Positions 7,617 to 13,573 of a stretch of 18,525 nt of DNA are shown in pieces (the first letter of the stretch is position 1; each line of letters opens with the position of its first letter). Both the position numbers and the translations under genes were made by a program. The notes under the pieces are model-generated. The model saw only the letters and a list, made by a program, of their open reading frames with translations. It did not search any database and was not told where the DNA came from. This DNA comes from CAZQFS01 sp964592755 (GTDB lineage Bacteria; Hydrothermota; Tepidihabitantia; Tepidihabitantales; Tepidihabitantaceae): the NCBI GenBank assembly GCA_964592755.1, contig CAZQFS010000045.1, positions 1 through 18,525 on the forward strand, in the 5' to 3' direction.

Positions 7617-8816
7617 TCATTCGACAATCTGCACCACAGTACCGGCCCCGACCGTCCGTCCGCCCTCACGAATGGCGAACTTCGAATTGTGCTCCAAGGC
7701 CACCTCACTGATCAGTTCGATGTCCATGGTCACGTGGTCGCCGGGCATCACCATCTCCACGCCCGCGGGCAGAGCGACACTGCCGGTCACATCAGTCGTC
7801 CGGATATAGAACTGCGGCCGGTATCCCGGGAAGAACGGCGTATGTCGTCCACCTTCGTCCTTGGTCAGGATGTAAACCTCGCCCTTGAACTTCTTGTGTG
7901 GCTTGATCGAACCTGGCTTGGCGATGCACATGCCACGCTCCACGTCCTCCTTGGCCACCCCGCGCAGAAGTAGCCCAACATTGTCGCCGGCCCGCGCGTC
8001 CTCGAGAATCTTGCGAAACATCTCGACACTGGTCACCACGACCTTGTCGTGCTTGCCGAAGCCGATAATCTCAACCTCATCACCCGCCTTAAGCAAGCCG
8101 CGCTCGACCCGGCCCGTCACTACCGTGCCTCGGCCGGTTATGGAAAAGATGTCCTCAATCGGCATCAGGAAGGGCTTATCCGTCTCGCGTACCGGCTCAG
8201 GAATGAAAGCATCCAGCGCCTCAACCAGTTTGGTGATCGACTCCATGTCCGGTGCCGAGCCCTGGATCGCCTTCAACGCACTGCCCCGAACAATCGGTGT
8301 CTTGTCACCGGGGAACTCGTACTTGTTCAGGATGTCGCGAATCTCCAGCTCAACCAAGTCAACGAGCTCAGGGTCATCGACCAGGTCGACTTTGTTCAGG
8401 TACACGACCATCGCCGGTACGTTGACCTGGCGGGCCAGGAGCACGTGCTCGGTAGTCTGGGGCATTGGGCCGTCGGCTGCGGACACCACTAGGATGGCGC
8501 CATCCATCTGCGCCGCGCCGGTAATCATGTTCTTGATGTAGTCGGCATGGCCGGGACAGTCTATGTGCGCGTAGTGCCGCTTCTCAGACTGATACTCGAC
8601 GTGTGAGACCGCGATCGTGAGGATCTTGGTCTCATCGCGCCGACCATGAGCCTCGGACGCCTTGGCCACCTCGTCGTAGCTCTTGTACTTGGCCAGACCC
8701 TTGGCCTCCAGGACCTTGGTCATTGCTGCCGTCAATGTCGTCTTGCCGTGGTCAACGTGACCAATCGTGCCGACATTGACGTGCGGCTTGGTACGCTCGA
8801 ACTTCTGCTTCGCCAT
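7617..8816 (-). CDS. tuf: Elongation factor Tu with a variant switch I loop
   Basis: GTPase that carries aminoacyl-tRNA to the ribosome. 399 residues. The G domain shows P-loop GHVDHGKTT (19-27), DCPGH (86-90), NKVD in LNKVDLVDD, and GSALKA; domains 2 and 3 are standard (SITGRGTVVTGRVERG, GRHTPFFPGYRPQFY, FAIREGGRTVGAGTV). The oddity is the effector loop. Where almost all EF-Tu have DxxPEExxRGITI, this protein has KASEAHGRRDETKILTI (52-68), about five residues longer, keeping only the Mg-binding Thr67. No alternative frame restores the usual motif. The start is ATG 8816, 9 bases after GGAGG. It is transcribed behind tRNA-Thr(GGU), as tufB is in E. coli. Confidence 0.98.
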   Translation of the reverse strand: MAKQKFERTKPHVNVGTIGHVDHGKTTLTAAMTKVLEAKGLAKYKSYDEVAKASEAHGRRDETKILTIAVSHVEYQSEKRHYAHIDCPGHADYIKNMITGAAQMDGAILVVSAADGPMPQTTEHVLLARQVNVPAMVVYLNKVDLVDDPELVDLVELEIRDILNKYEFPGDKTPIVRGSALKAIQGSAPDMESITKLVEALDAFIPEPVRETDKPFLMPIEDIFSITGRGTVVTGRVERGLLKAGDEVEIIGFGKHDKVVVTSVEMFRKILEDARAGDNVGLLLRGVAKEDVERGMCIAKPGSIKPHKKFKGEVYILTKDEGGRHTPFFPGYRPQFYIRTTDVTGSVALPAGVEMVMPGDHVTMDIELISEVALEHNSKFAIREGGRTVGAGTVVQIVE

Positions 8817-8893
8817 CTTACCGTTCCTCCTTAGAGAACTGGCTGCGGATTGTCAATGAGTCGGTTGTCTTCACTTTCGGGGCCAGTCGCACA

Positions 8894-8966
8894 AGCCCAC
8901 GGCCGGAATTGAACCGGCGACCACTTCCTTACCAAAGAAGTGCTCTACCGACTGAGCTACATGGGC
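8894..8966 (-). tRNA. tRNA-Thr (anticodon GGU)
   Basis: Complete cloverleaf: acceptor stem GCCCATG/CGTGGGC with one T-G pair, D-arm AGCTCAGTCGGTAGAGC, anticodon loop TTGGTAA giving GGU, T-arm GGTTCAATT, discriminator T, no encoded CCA. It is the last tRNA before tuf, equivalent in position and anticodon to thrT of E. coli, and starts about 10 bases after the predicted start of its own promoter. Confidence 0.97.
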
Positions 8967-8983
8967 GTTAACGGGCGCACTGA

Positions 8984-9011
8984 ATTATAGGAATAACTCT
9001 CGCCGTGTCAA
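8984..9011 (-). promoter_or_regulatory. Near-perfect housekeeping promoter for tRNA-Thr(GGU)-tuf operon
   Basis: On the minus strand TTGACA (9011-9006) and TATAAT (8989-8984) are both exact consensus, separated by 16 bases. The predicted start lies near 8977, about 10 bases before tRNA-Thr(GGU). It gives tuf and the downstream ribosomal and polymerase genes a strong promoter separate from the one in front of the upstream three tRNAs. Confidence 0.9.
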
Positions 9012-9139
9012 CGACTAATTGCAGACGCCCAAACACCAACAGCGGCCCGCGGGACCGGTCACGCCTGGGACCGCAACACAACGTACCGCCGGTCTGGTTA
9101 ACACTCCGAGTCAAACTCAACCTGCGCGGCACCGACGGT

Positions 9140-9165
9140 GAGCCCGATTGTGTCAGGTCGGGCTC
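9140..9165 (-). other. Hairpin between tRNA-Gly and the tuf-operon promoter
   Basis: A perfect 8-bp inverted repeat GAGCCCGA/TCGGGCTC with a 10-base loop starts 9 bases past the 3' end of tRNA-Gly. A further GCACC/GGTGC pairing (9129-9133 with 9166-9170) may extend it past a bulge. No T-run follows on the transcribed strand. It may be a processing or 3'-end-protecting structure, or a weak terminator of the three-tRNA transcript. An 11-base direct repeat GCGGCACCGAC occurs at 9126-9136 and again at 9262-9272. Confidence 0.45.
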
Positions 9166-9174
9166 GGTGCGAGG

Positions 9175-9245
9175 AGCGGGCGAAGGGAGTCGAACCCTCG
9201 CAAACAGCTTGGAAGGCTGTTGTGCTACCACTACACCACGCCCGC
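9175..9245 (-). tRNA. tRNA-Gly (anticodon UCC)
   Basis: Complete cloverleaf: acceptor stem GCGGGCG/CGCCCGC, short D-loop typical of tRNA-Gly (GTGTAGTGGTAGCAC), anticodon loop CTTCCAA giving UCC, T-arm GGTTCGACT, discriminator T. CCA is not encoded. It occupies the glyT position of the E. coli thrU-tyrU-glyT-thrT-tufB cluster. Confidence 0.97.
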
Positions 9246-9276
9246 GCAGGTCTCTATGCGGGCGGCACCGACATCC

Positions 9277-9314
9277 CCTGAGCACCAATTCCAAGGTCGT
9301 ACCTAACGCTCAGG
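9277..9314 (-). repeat. Inverted repeat in the tRNA-Tyr/tRNA-Gly spacer
   Basis: CCTGAGC (9277-9283) and GCTCAGG (9308-9314) can form a 7-bp stem with a 24-base loop in the 89-base spacer between tRNA-Tyr and tRNA-Gly. It is weaker than the hairpin after tRNA-Gly but sits in the equivalent place, so the precursor may be folded between each tRNA. Nothing else is recognisable in this spacer. Confidence 0.3.
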
Positions 9315-9334
9315 ACCCTGCCGGACAACTATCA

Positions 9335-9417
9335 TGGACGGGGAAGGATTTGAACCTCCGTAGGCATATGCCAGCAGATTTACAGTCTGCCACCTTTGGC
9401 CACTCGGTCACCCGTCC
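9335..9417 (-). tRNA. tRNA-Tyr (anticodon GUA)
   Basis: Class II tRNA with a long variable arm: acceptor stem GGACGGG/CCCGTCC, anticodon loop CTGTAAA giving GUA, T-arm GGTTCAAAT, discriminator A. CCA is not encoded. It corresponds to tyrU in the E. coli cluster. Confidence 0.97.
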
Positions 9418-9433
9418 CGATACGCAGCAACTC

Positions 9434-9506
9434 AGCCGACAGAGGGATTCGAACCCCCGACCTGAGGTTTACAAAACCACTGCTCTACCAACTGAGCTAT
9501 GTCGGC
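9434..9506 (-). tRNA. tRNA-Thr (anticodon UGU)
   Basis: Cloverleaf with acceptor stem GCCGACA/TGTCGGC, D-arm AGCTCAGTTGGTAGAGC, anticodon loop TTTGTAA giving UGU, T-arm GGTTCGAAT and discriminator T. CCA is not encoded. The anticodon stem (GTGGT/ACCTC) contains a T-T mismatch at positions 28/42. It is the first gene of the tRNA cluster and corresponds to thrU of E. coli. Confidence 0.95.
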
Positions 9507-9543
9507 ACATCCCGCCGGCCTGGCCAGCCGACCGGACCAGCTG

Positions 9544-9571
9544 AATATACATTGAAATCAGAGCCGGTCAA
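9544..9571 (-). promoter_or_regulatory. Promoter of the tRNA-Thr(UGU)-Tyr-Gly cluster
   Basis: On the minus strand TTGACC (9571-9566) and TATATT (9549-9544) match the housekeeping consensus at 5 of 6 bases each, with a 16-base spacer. The predicted start is near 9537, about 30 bases before the first tRNA. It begins the whole left-hand operon and lies 84 bases past the stop of the histidine kinase gene. Confidence 0.85.
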
Positions 9572-9654
9572 GAAGACGCGACCCCCGTTACCGTGCCCGC
9601 CAGGATACTCCAGCGCGAGCAGCGCCTATCGCAACACGGAACCGGTGATGTTAC

Positions 9655-11232
9655 TCAGGTCTCGTCAGTTGTCGCCGCCGGCAGGGTGACGATGAAGGTC
9701 GCTCCCTTTCCTGGCGTCGACTCGACCGCTATCTCGCCGCGGTTCGACTCAACGAAGCTCTTGCAGACGGCAAGTCCCAGCCCGACGCCGAACGTCTTGG
9801 TCGAGAAGAGCGGTTCGAACATCCTCGGCATATGCTCTGGAGCGATGCCTGGCCCGTTGTCTGTGACCCGAATCCGAACCCCCCGATCCACCGGTTCCGC
9901 GGTCACCGTTATCAGACCTCGTCCTGCCATCGCCTGAGAGGCGTTCGTAAACAGGTTGGCAAAAACCTGGGTAATCTGGGCATCGTCCACATCGAGAAGA
10001 GGCAAACGGTCGGCGAAACGAGTTTGTACGCGGACACCATGCGGCAGCCGAGCCATGCCCAGAGCGTCCTCAACAATCTCAACCACCGGAGAGGCGACCG
10101 GATTGGTAGGCCGTCCACGCGCATAGTCGAGAAGTGACGTGATGATCTTGTCAGACCGCTCGATTTCCTCATTGATTATCTGGAGGTGTCGGCCTGCTTT
10201 GTCCTTCAGCTCCCTGGTGAGCACCATGTTCAGAAAGTAGGTCGCATTCCGAATCGCACCGAGCGGATTGCGCAGTTCATGGGCAATGCTGCCGGCGATC
10301 TGGCCGAGCGTCGCGAGGCGCTCCCGCTTGAGCAGTTCAACCTGGGTGCGCTTCAGTTCGCGCGTGCGGTCTTCGGCCAGCTCCTCGAGCTCCCGGCGGT
10401 AGTGCTCGAGCTCTTGCTCGACACGCTTCCGGGCGGTGATGTCGAGCATCACCCCGATGGTCGAGTACTTTCCATCCGCGCTCCTGAACGCAGCACGGGC
10501 GCGGTCAAGCAACCAGATGTAGGTGCCATCGCCGCGCCGGGCTCGGAACTCAGCCTCGTGGACACCCGGCGCTCCGGCCTGCAGCCACTGCTTGAATTCC
10601 GCGACCAAACGCGGCCGGTCATCAGGATGTATCAACTCAGGAAACCGCGCACGATTGCGCAGGAACTCCCGAGCAGGAATCCCGAGCACGGTCTCGATGT
10701 TCTCGGACACGTACTCGACCCCGGCACCGGTCTGATAGAGCACGGCATCAGGCAGACTCTGCAGCAGCCCGCGCATCCGCTCTTCAGCCTGGCGGCGCTC
10801 GGTGATATCCTCACCCGAACTCACTGTCCCGGTCGGACTACCCCAGGCATCACGCAGCAGCACATTGTGCCAAGCGACAAGCCTCTCTTCCCCGCCGCTC
10901 GTGACTACCGCGTACTCAGAGTACTCGGCCAGCGAGTCGTTCCCCTCGATGACGTTCCGGAACGCTTCGCGTACCTGCTCCTGAACCCTGGCGGGCACGC
11001 AGGTCTTGAACCAGTCACGCCCGACAAGCGACGGTTCGGTACGACCAAGCACGGAACAGGCTCTCTTGTTCGCAAGCACGACGCGTCCCTCGATGTCCAA
11101 GGCGACGAACATGACACTCGCGAGGTCAAGGTAGCGCCGGGCTGACTCGACCGGTTGTGAACCTCTCCTCGGCCTCGATTCCAGCCGCCTGTGGCCCGTG
11201 GTCATCCTGCCGGGCGGTTGCTTGGGGCACAC
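9655..11232 (-). CDS. Cytoplasmic sensor histidine kinase with two PAS domains
   Basis: Predicted soluble sensor kinase of 525 residues with no transmembrane segment or signal peptide. Order: Arg-rich tail (1-28), PAS 1 at about 30-148 (FVALDIEGRVVLANKRAC ending in GEDITERR), PAS 2 at about 152-270 (with PAC-type ending VMLDITARKR), a coiled-coil linker (271-305), HisKA with His318 in SIAHELRNPLGAIRNA, and HATPase_c with N-box Asn430 (FANLFTNASQAM), DNGPGI (458-463), FEPLFSTK (472-479) and GVGLGLAV (482-489). All catalytic boxes are intact. The start is uncertain between GTG 11232 and ATG 11205; neither has a good ribosome-binding site. No response regulator is encoded beside it, so partner and signal are unknown. 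Confidence 0.93.
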   Translation of the reverse strand: MCPKQPPGRMTTGHRRLESRPRRGSQPVESARRYLDLASVMFVALDIEGRVVLANKRACSVLGRTEPSLVGRDWFKTCVPARVQEQVREAFRNVIEGNDSLAEYSEYAVVTSGGEERLVAWHNVLLRDAWGSPTGTVSSGEDITERRQAEERMRGLLQSLPDAVLYQTGAGVEYVSENIETVLGIPAREFLRNRARFPELIHPDDRPRLVAEFKQWLQAGAPGVHEAEFRARRGDGTYIWLLDRARAAFRSADGKYSTIGVMLDITARKRVEQELEHYRRELEELAEDRTRELKRTQVELLKRERLATLGQIAGSIAHELRNPLGAIRNATYFLNMVLTRELKDKAGRHLQIINEEIERSDKIITSLLDYARGRPTNPVASPVVEIVEDALGMARLPHGVRVQTRFADRLPLLDVDDAQITQVFANLFTNASQAMAGRGLITVTAEPVDRGVRIRVTDNGPGIAPEHMPRMFEPLFSTKTFGVGLGLAVCKSFVESNRGEIAVESTPGKGATFIVTLPAATTDET

Positions 11233-11255
11233 GAGCTCAGACTCTCGTTGACACG

Positions 11256-11273
11256 GTTCGTTCTAGAACGAAC
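11256..11273. promoter_or_regulatory. Perfect 18-bp palindrome before the kinase gene (possible operator)
   Basis: GTTCGTTCTAGAACGAAC is its own reverse complement over all 18 bases. It lies 24 bases upstream of the first possible kinase start and covers the stop codon of the small upstream ORF. A dyad of this quality in a GC-rich background fits a dimeric regulator site. It matches neither the CIRCE element nor the LexA spacings I know. Confidence 0.5.
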
Positions 11274-11457
11274 TCGGCGAGCCGGACCACACCGAGGTGC
11301 ACGGCAGGCCACGCTTGCGGCGCTCCTCGAGCAGGCGGACCGCCTGGTCCCGGCTCAACCCGAGCCGTCTGATGTTCTGAATTGTCGCTGAGTCGATTCC
11401 GTAGCGTACTTGCAGGTAGATTCGGTCCTTGAGTCTGAGTGTCTGTAATCGCTGCAC
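11263..11457 (-). CDS. Small basic protein of unknown function upstream of the kinase
   Basis: I do not recognise this 64-residue protein. The start is a GTG at 11457, 4 bases after a strong GGGAGGG ribosome-binding site; a second in-frame start, ATG 11481, would lie upstream of that site. It is rich in Arg/Leu and looks helical (LRLKDRIYLQVRYGI, then IQNIRRLGLSRDQAVRLLEE), with about 30 bases to the kinase start, so the two may be co-transcribed from the promoter at 11588-11616. The second helix pair could be a DNA- or protein-binding motif, but this is only an impression. Its stop codon lies inside the 18-bp palindrome. Sequence further upstream in this frame stays open to 11892 but looks non-coding. 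Confidence 0.5.
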   Translation of the reverse strand: MQRLQTLRLKDRIYLQVRYGIDSATIQNIRRLGLSRDQAVRLLEERRKRGLPCTSVWSGSPSSF

Positions 11458-11587
11458 GTATCCCTCCCGGTCATGGCGCATGGCATACCTACACTGACGC
11501 CGAGGGTCCTCCAAAGCAAGACAGGAGTGTCGTCGGTTGGCCTGCGAAGTCCCCCAGCTTAGCTGCGATGTGGAACATCTATGCCAT

Positions 11588-11616
11588 ATTATACAACGAA
11601 ACCAGCCGCACATCAA
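11588..11616 (-). promoter_or_regulatory. Promoter for the small ORF and histidine kinase
   Basis: On the minus strand TTGATG (11616-11611) and an exact TATAAT (11593-11588) are separated by 17 bases. The predicted start is near 11581, about 100-125 bases before the small ORF. It falls in one of the few AT-rich patches of this region and supports transcription of the small ORF and kinase together. Confidence 0.7.
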
Positions 11617-11821
11617 GCAAGCGCATTGCAGATGAACCACGTCACCTGGTGCCGCCCACGCCGCGATACCGCTGAGTTCCCGGCACATGATACCGCACTC
11701 TCTGTTGTCAACGTCAGGGACACCTCCAGCGCTTCCGACGATGGATGCCGGAACGTGAAGAACATGCTCGCGATGCGGCTCAGAGCCGTGAGCCGTCGGC
11801 CTGCTGGCTCGCGCTGTTGAC

Positions 11822-11850
11822 ACCGGGCCGAGCCACCGCGCCGGCCCGGT
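11822..11850. repeat. Inverted repeat in the gene-poor stretch
   Basis: ACCGGGCC (11822-11829) and GGCCCGGT (11843-11850) form a perfect 8-bp GC-rich stem with a 13-base loop. No T-run follows on either strand, so it is not a classical terminator. Its role is unknown. Confidence 0.35.
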
Positions 11851-11888
11851 CTCCGTCTCAGGCAGACCCACCGGGTGCACGGTGCTGG

Positions 11889-12056
11889 TCATGAAGCAGC
11901 AGGCAGGACCTCGGTGTCGCGGCGAGCGGCGTGGCAGTGGACCAGGTCAGAGAACTTCCGCCAGTCCTCATCTAGGAAGAACGCTTCTCCGCGTCCGCGC
12001 TGCGGGATATGATGCGACACCGCGGCAACGACGGCCCGAGTGATTCTGGTCCCATC
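11889..12056 (-). pseudogene. Possible remnant of a decayed protein gene
   Basis: Between an in-frame TAA (12057-12059) and a TGA (11889-11891) the minus strand reads 55 codons with protein-like composition, including RGRGEAFFLDEDWRKFSDLV. There is no ATG start and no ribosome-binding site; the only in-frame start-like codon of note is a GTG about 13 codons in. I do not recognise the family. It may be the end of a broken gene, or chance in GC-rich DNA. Confidence 0.2.
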
Positions 12057-12136
12057 TTAGGCTAGGCCCCGTCTCCGTCGTGTCAGGGAGTATGCTCAGC
12101 GTCATCAATGACCTCAAGACGGTGACTCTCCGCACC

Positions 12137-12164
12137 TTGACGCCAGAGCCTGTGACTGTATGCT
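12137..12164 (+). promoter_or_regulatory. Promoter for the PIN-domain module
   Basis: TTGACG (12137-12142) and TATGCT (12159-12164) are separated by 16 bases, the spacing of most promoters seen here. The predicted start, near 12171, falls at the beginning of the PIN reading frame, leaving essentially no leader. Confidence 0.5.
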
Positions 12165-12170
12165 GGTAGC

Positions 12171-12653
12171 ATCGAACGGCGACCTCGGCTGCACCTGGAA
12201 ACCTCCATCTTCGGATTCTACTTCGATGACAATCCGCGCAACTACCACCGACGCGAGGCTGTCAGAGAGCTGTTCCGCCAGGTCGAGTTGGGGATACTGG
12301 ACGTGGTCACTTCTCCGGTCACCCGAGACGAATTGGCTGAGACGGAGGAACCGCTAAGGTCCCGCTTGCTGAAGTTACTCGCTATGGTAGAGCTGCGCGA
12401 GGCCGACGAAGGAGAGGTCACGCGGCTTTCCCGCCGCTGCGTGTCCGAGAAGGTCATACCCGCTGGCTTTGTGGACGATGCCCGCCACGCGGCCTATGCG
12501 ACGTTGCTCGGAACCGACATCCTCGTTTCCCTGAACCTGCAGCATCTGGCGAGTGCCTGGGCCGAGCGCAGGCTCAACGGGGTCAACCTACTGCTGGGCT
12601 ACCCGGCACTCAGCGTCAAGACGCCCGAGGAGGCGGTCTATCATGGAGATTGA
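12171..12653 (+). CDS. PIN-domain (VapC-like) putative ribonuclease, start codon unclear
   Basis: PIN-fold protein of about 155 residues; such proteins are usually Mg-dependent RNases and often toxins. The N-terminal core LHLETSIFGFYFDDNP (Glu in the first acidic position) is followed by SPVTRDELAET, then VDDARHAAYATLLGTDILVSLNLQHL with the central acidic residues, and the typical end NLLLGYPALSVKTPEEAV. The frame opens after a TGA at 12153-12155, yet has no ATG, GTG or TTG before 12288, which would delete the first acidic motif. Candidates are ATC 12171, at the predicted transcript start, or CTG 12189, where family members normally begin. It may use a rare start, or may be disabled. It overlaps the next small gene by 11 bases. 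Confidence 0.7.
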   Translation: MERRPRLHLETSIFGFYFDDNPRNYHRREAVRELFRQVELGILDVVTSPVTRDELAETEEPLRSRLLKLLAMVELREADEGEVTRLSRRCVSEKVIPAGFVDDARHAAYATLLGTDILVSLNLQHLASAWAERRLNGVNLLLGYPALSVKTPEEAVYHGD

Positions 12654-12840
12654 CGGCCTGGATTGGATGGTCTGGCTGCACCGTCTGCGGGAACGACGCG
12701 AGCAGAAACGGAAGGAGCAGGGCATCAGTGAAGTGGACTGGCTCCGCCAGTCTGCGGTCCGCGCCCGGGAGTTCAGGGAGCAATCCCAGCAGACGAGACG
12801 CCTTCCGGTCGCGCGCGACCGGCCCAGGAACGATGACTGA
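12643..12840 (+). CDS. Small charged protein, likely partner of the PIN-domain protein
   Basis: 65 residues, very rich in Arg, Glu and Gln, probably helical: MEIDGLDWMVWLHRLRERRE, then QGISEVDWLRQSAVRAREFR. The start is ATG 12643, 9 bases after GAGGAGG, overlapping the end of the PIN gene by 11 bases, so the two are translationally linked. Overlap with a PIN gene and small size suggest an antitoxin or accessory protein, but I recognise no antitoxin DNA-binding fold and the assignment rests on context. The C-terminal tail (about 50-65) looks disordered. Confidence 0.65.
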   Translation: MEIDGLDWMVWLHRLRERREQKRKEQGISEVDWLRQSAVRAREFREQSQQTRRLPVARDRPRNDD

Positions 12841-12940
12841 GGAACTCTCATCACCGAACGTGCTCGCGGAAATCCCTGAGTCCCGCCGCTTTCAGTTCTC
12901 TGTCGTAGTAACTCGGCGGACACATCACCCCCGCCGCAGG

Positions 12941-12968
12941 TTGACTGGGCGCGGACAGGGCCTATAAT
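12941..12968 (+). promoter_or_regulatory. Strong promoter upstream of tRNA-Leu
   Basis: TTGACT (12941-12946) and an exact TATAAT (12963-12968) with a 16-base spacer. The predicted start is near 12975, giving a leader of about 59 bases before tRNA-Leu. As no terminator is visible after the tRNA, readthrough may also supply the downstream GxxExxY, deoB and cdd genes. Confidence 0.88.
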
Positions 12969-13033
12969 CACAGCGCGCAGGGCACCGGTCCCGGCGTGGT
13001 CGCCCAGCGTCGGTCGCGTTGCGCGAAGCCCCT

Positions 13034-13115
13034 GCCGGGGTGGTGGAATTGGCAGACACGCTTGGTTGAGGGCCAAGTGCCTAACAGCATGCAGGTTCAA
13101 ATCCTGTCCCCGGCA
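13034..13115 (+). tRNA. tRNA-Leu (anticodon GAG)
   Basis: Class II cloverleaf: acceptor stem GCCGGGG/CCCCGGC, D-arm TGGTGGAATTGGCAGACAC, anticodon stem CTTGG/CCAAG with loop TTGAGGG giving GAG, long variable arm, T-arm GGTTCAAAT, discriminator A. CCA is not encoded. An inverted-repeat-bounded unit begins 8 bases after its end. Confidence 0.97.
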
Positions 13116-13123
13116 TTCTCCGA

Positions 13124-13151
13124 ACCACAGATGGACACGGACGGACACCGA
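13124..13151 (+). repeat. Left inverted repeat of the GxxExxY unit
   Basis: A 28-base sequence that matches the reverse complement of 13574-13601 at 21 positions. It begins ACCACAGATGGACACGGA and is internally repetitive (GGACAC, GGAC, GGACAC). It starts 8 bases after tRNA-Leu and ends 7 bases before the likely start of the GxxExxY frame. No target-site duplication is evident outside it. Confidence 0.6.
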
Positions 13152-13158
13152 TAGAGAA

Positions 13159-13522
13159 GTGTTCAACAAAGACCTCACCGAGGACGTCATCGACGCGGCA
13201 TTCGACGTTCACAACGCCCTGGGCTGCGGGCTGCTCGAGAAGGTCTATGAGAACGCGCTCGCCTGGGAGCTTGCTCTCCGCAACCGCGAAGTCAAAACCC
13301 GGCAGGAGTTCAAGGTCATCTACAAGAAAAAGGAAGTGGGGGTCTGCTATGCTGACATGGTCGTGGAAGACAAGGTGGTCGTGGAAGTCAAGTCGGTCAA
13401 TGACCTCAGGAGACATGCGCCGCGCCCAGATACTCAATTACCTCAGGGTTTCCGGCATAAGGGTCGGCCTGCTGCTGAACTTCGCCCGACCCAGACTCAA
13501 GTTCGAGAGGTTTGTCGTCTGA
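13159..13522 (+). pseudogene. GxxExxY-family PD-(D/E)xK-like protein, broken by a single-base frameshift
   Basis: The first frame (13159-13407) gives DVIDAAFDVHNALGCGLLEKVYENAL with the family signature G-L-L-E-K-V-Y, then YADMVVEDKVVVEVKSV, carrying the Asp and Glu-x-Lys of a nuclease-like active site. Homology continues in another frame from 13409: GDMRRAQILNYLRVSGIRVG, on to a TGA at 13522. Omitting A13408 joins the two into about 120 residues, the usual family length with the usual spacing before AQILNYL. Unshifted, the frame runs in an unrelated tail to a stop at 13606-13608. The start is probably GTG 13159, with a weak ribosome-binding site. Cause: mutation, sequencing error or recoding (the site reads CTC AGG AGA). 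Family function is poorly known. Confidence 0.8.
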
Positions 13523-13573
13523 ACCGGCCGAGCTTTTCCCGAGCGTTCACCGGGTCCGACCCCTTCCTCGGAA

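Larger units (their letters stand above)
11617..12136. other. Gene-poor accessory stretch
   Basis: About 520 bases with no gene I can support with confidence. It holds an inverted repeat at 11822-11850 and a short open stretch on the minus strand at 11889-12056. Several open frames cross it, but they lack ribosome-binding sites and have compositions unlike real proteins. The mixture of fragments next to a PIN-domain module suggests a decayed or rearranged region. Confidence 0.5.

Noticed and set aside
9140..9165. Intrinsic terminator after tRNA-Gly
   Set aside because: Good stem, but no T-tract on the transcribed strand.
11256..11273. LexA or CIRCE box
   Set aside because: The palindrome contains GTTC and GAAC elements, but their spacing fits neither the Gram-positive CGAAC-N4-GTTCG box, nor GTTC-N7-GTTC, nor the CIRCE sequence.
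11458..11892. Upstream part of the 209-codon minus-strand frame
   Set aside because: No ribosome-binding site at its start, Cys/Trp/His-rich unlikely composition, and a promoter lies inside it; only the last 64 codons, which follow GGGAGGG, are kept.
12160..12357. Frame starting ATG 12160 over the PIN gene
   Set aside because: It runs in a different register from the PIN homology and has no family features; the ATG overlaps the -10 box.
12288..12653. PIN gene starting at TTG 12288
   Set aside because: It would remove the conserved LETSIFGFYFDD motif, which lies in the same open frame upstream.
12588..13190. 200-codon minus-strand frame
   Set aside because: It runs across tRNA-Leu and its promoter on the opposite strand and over the small partner gene.
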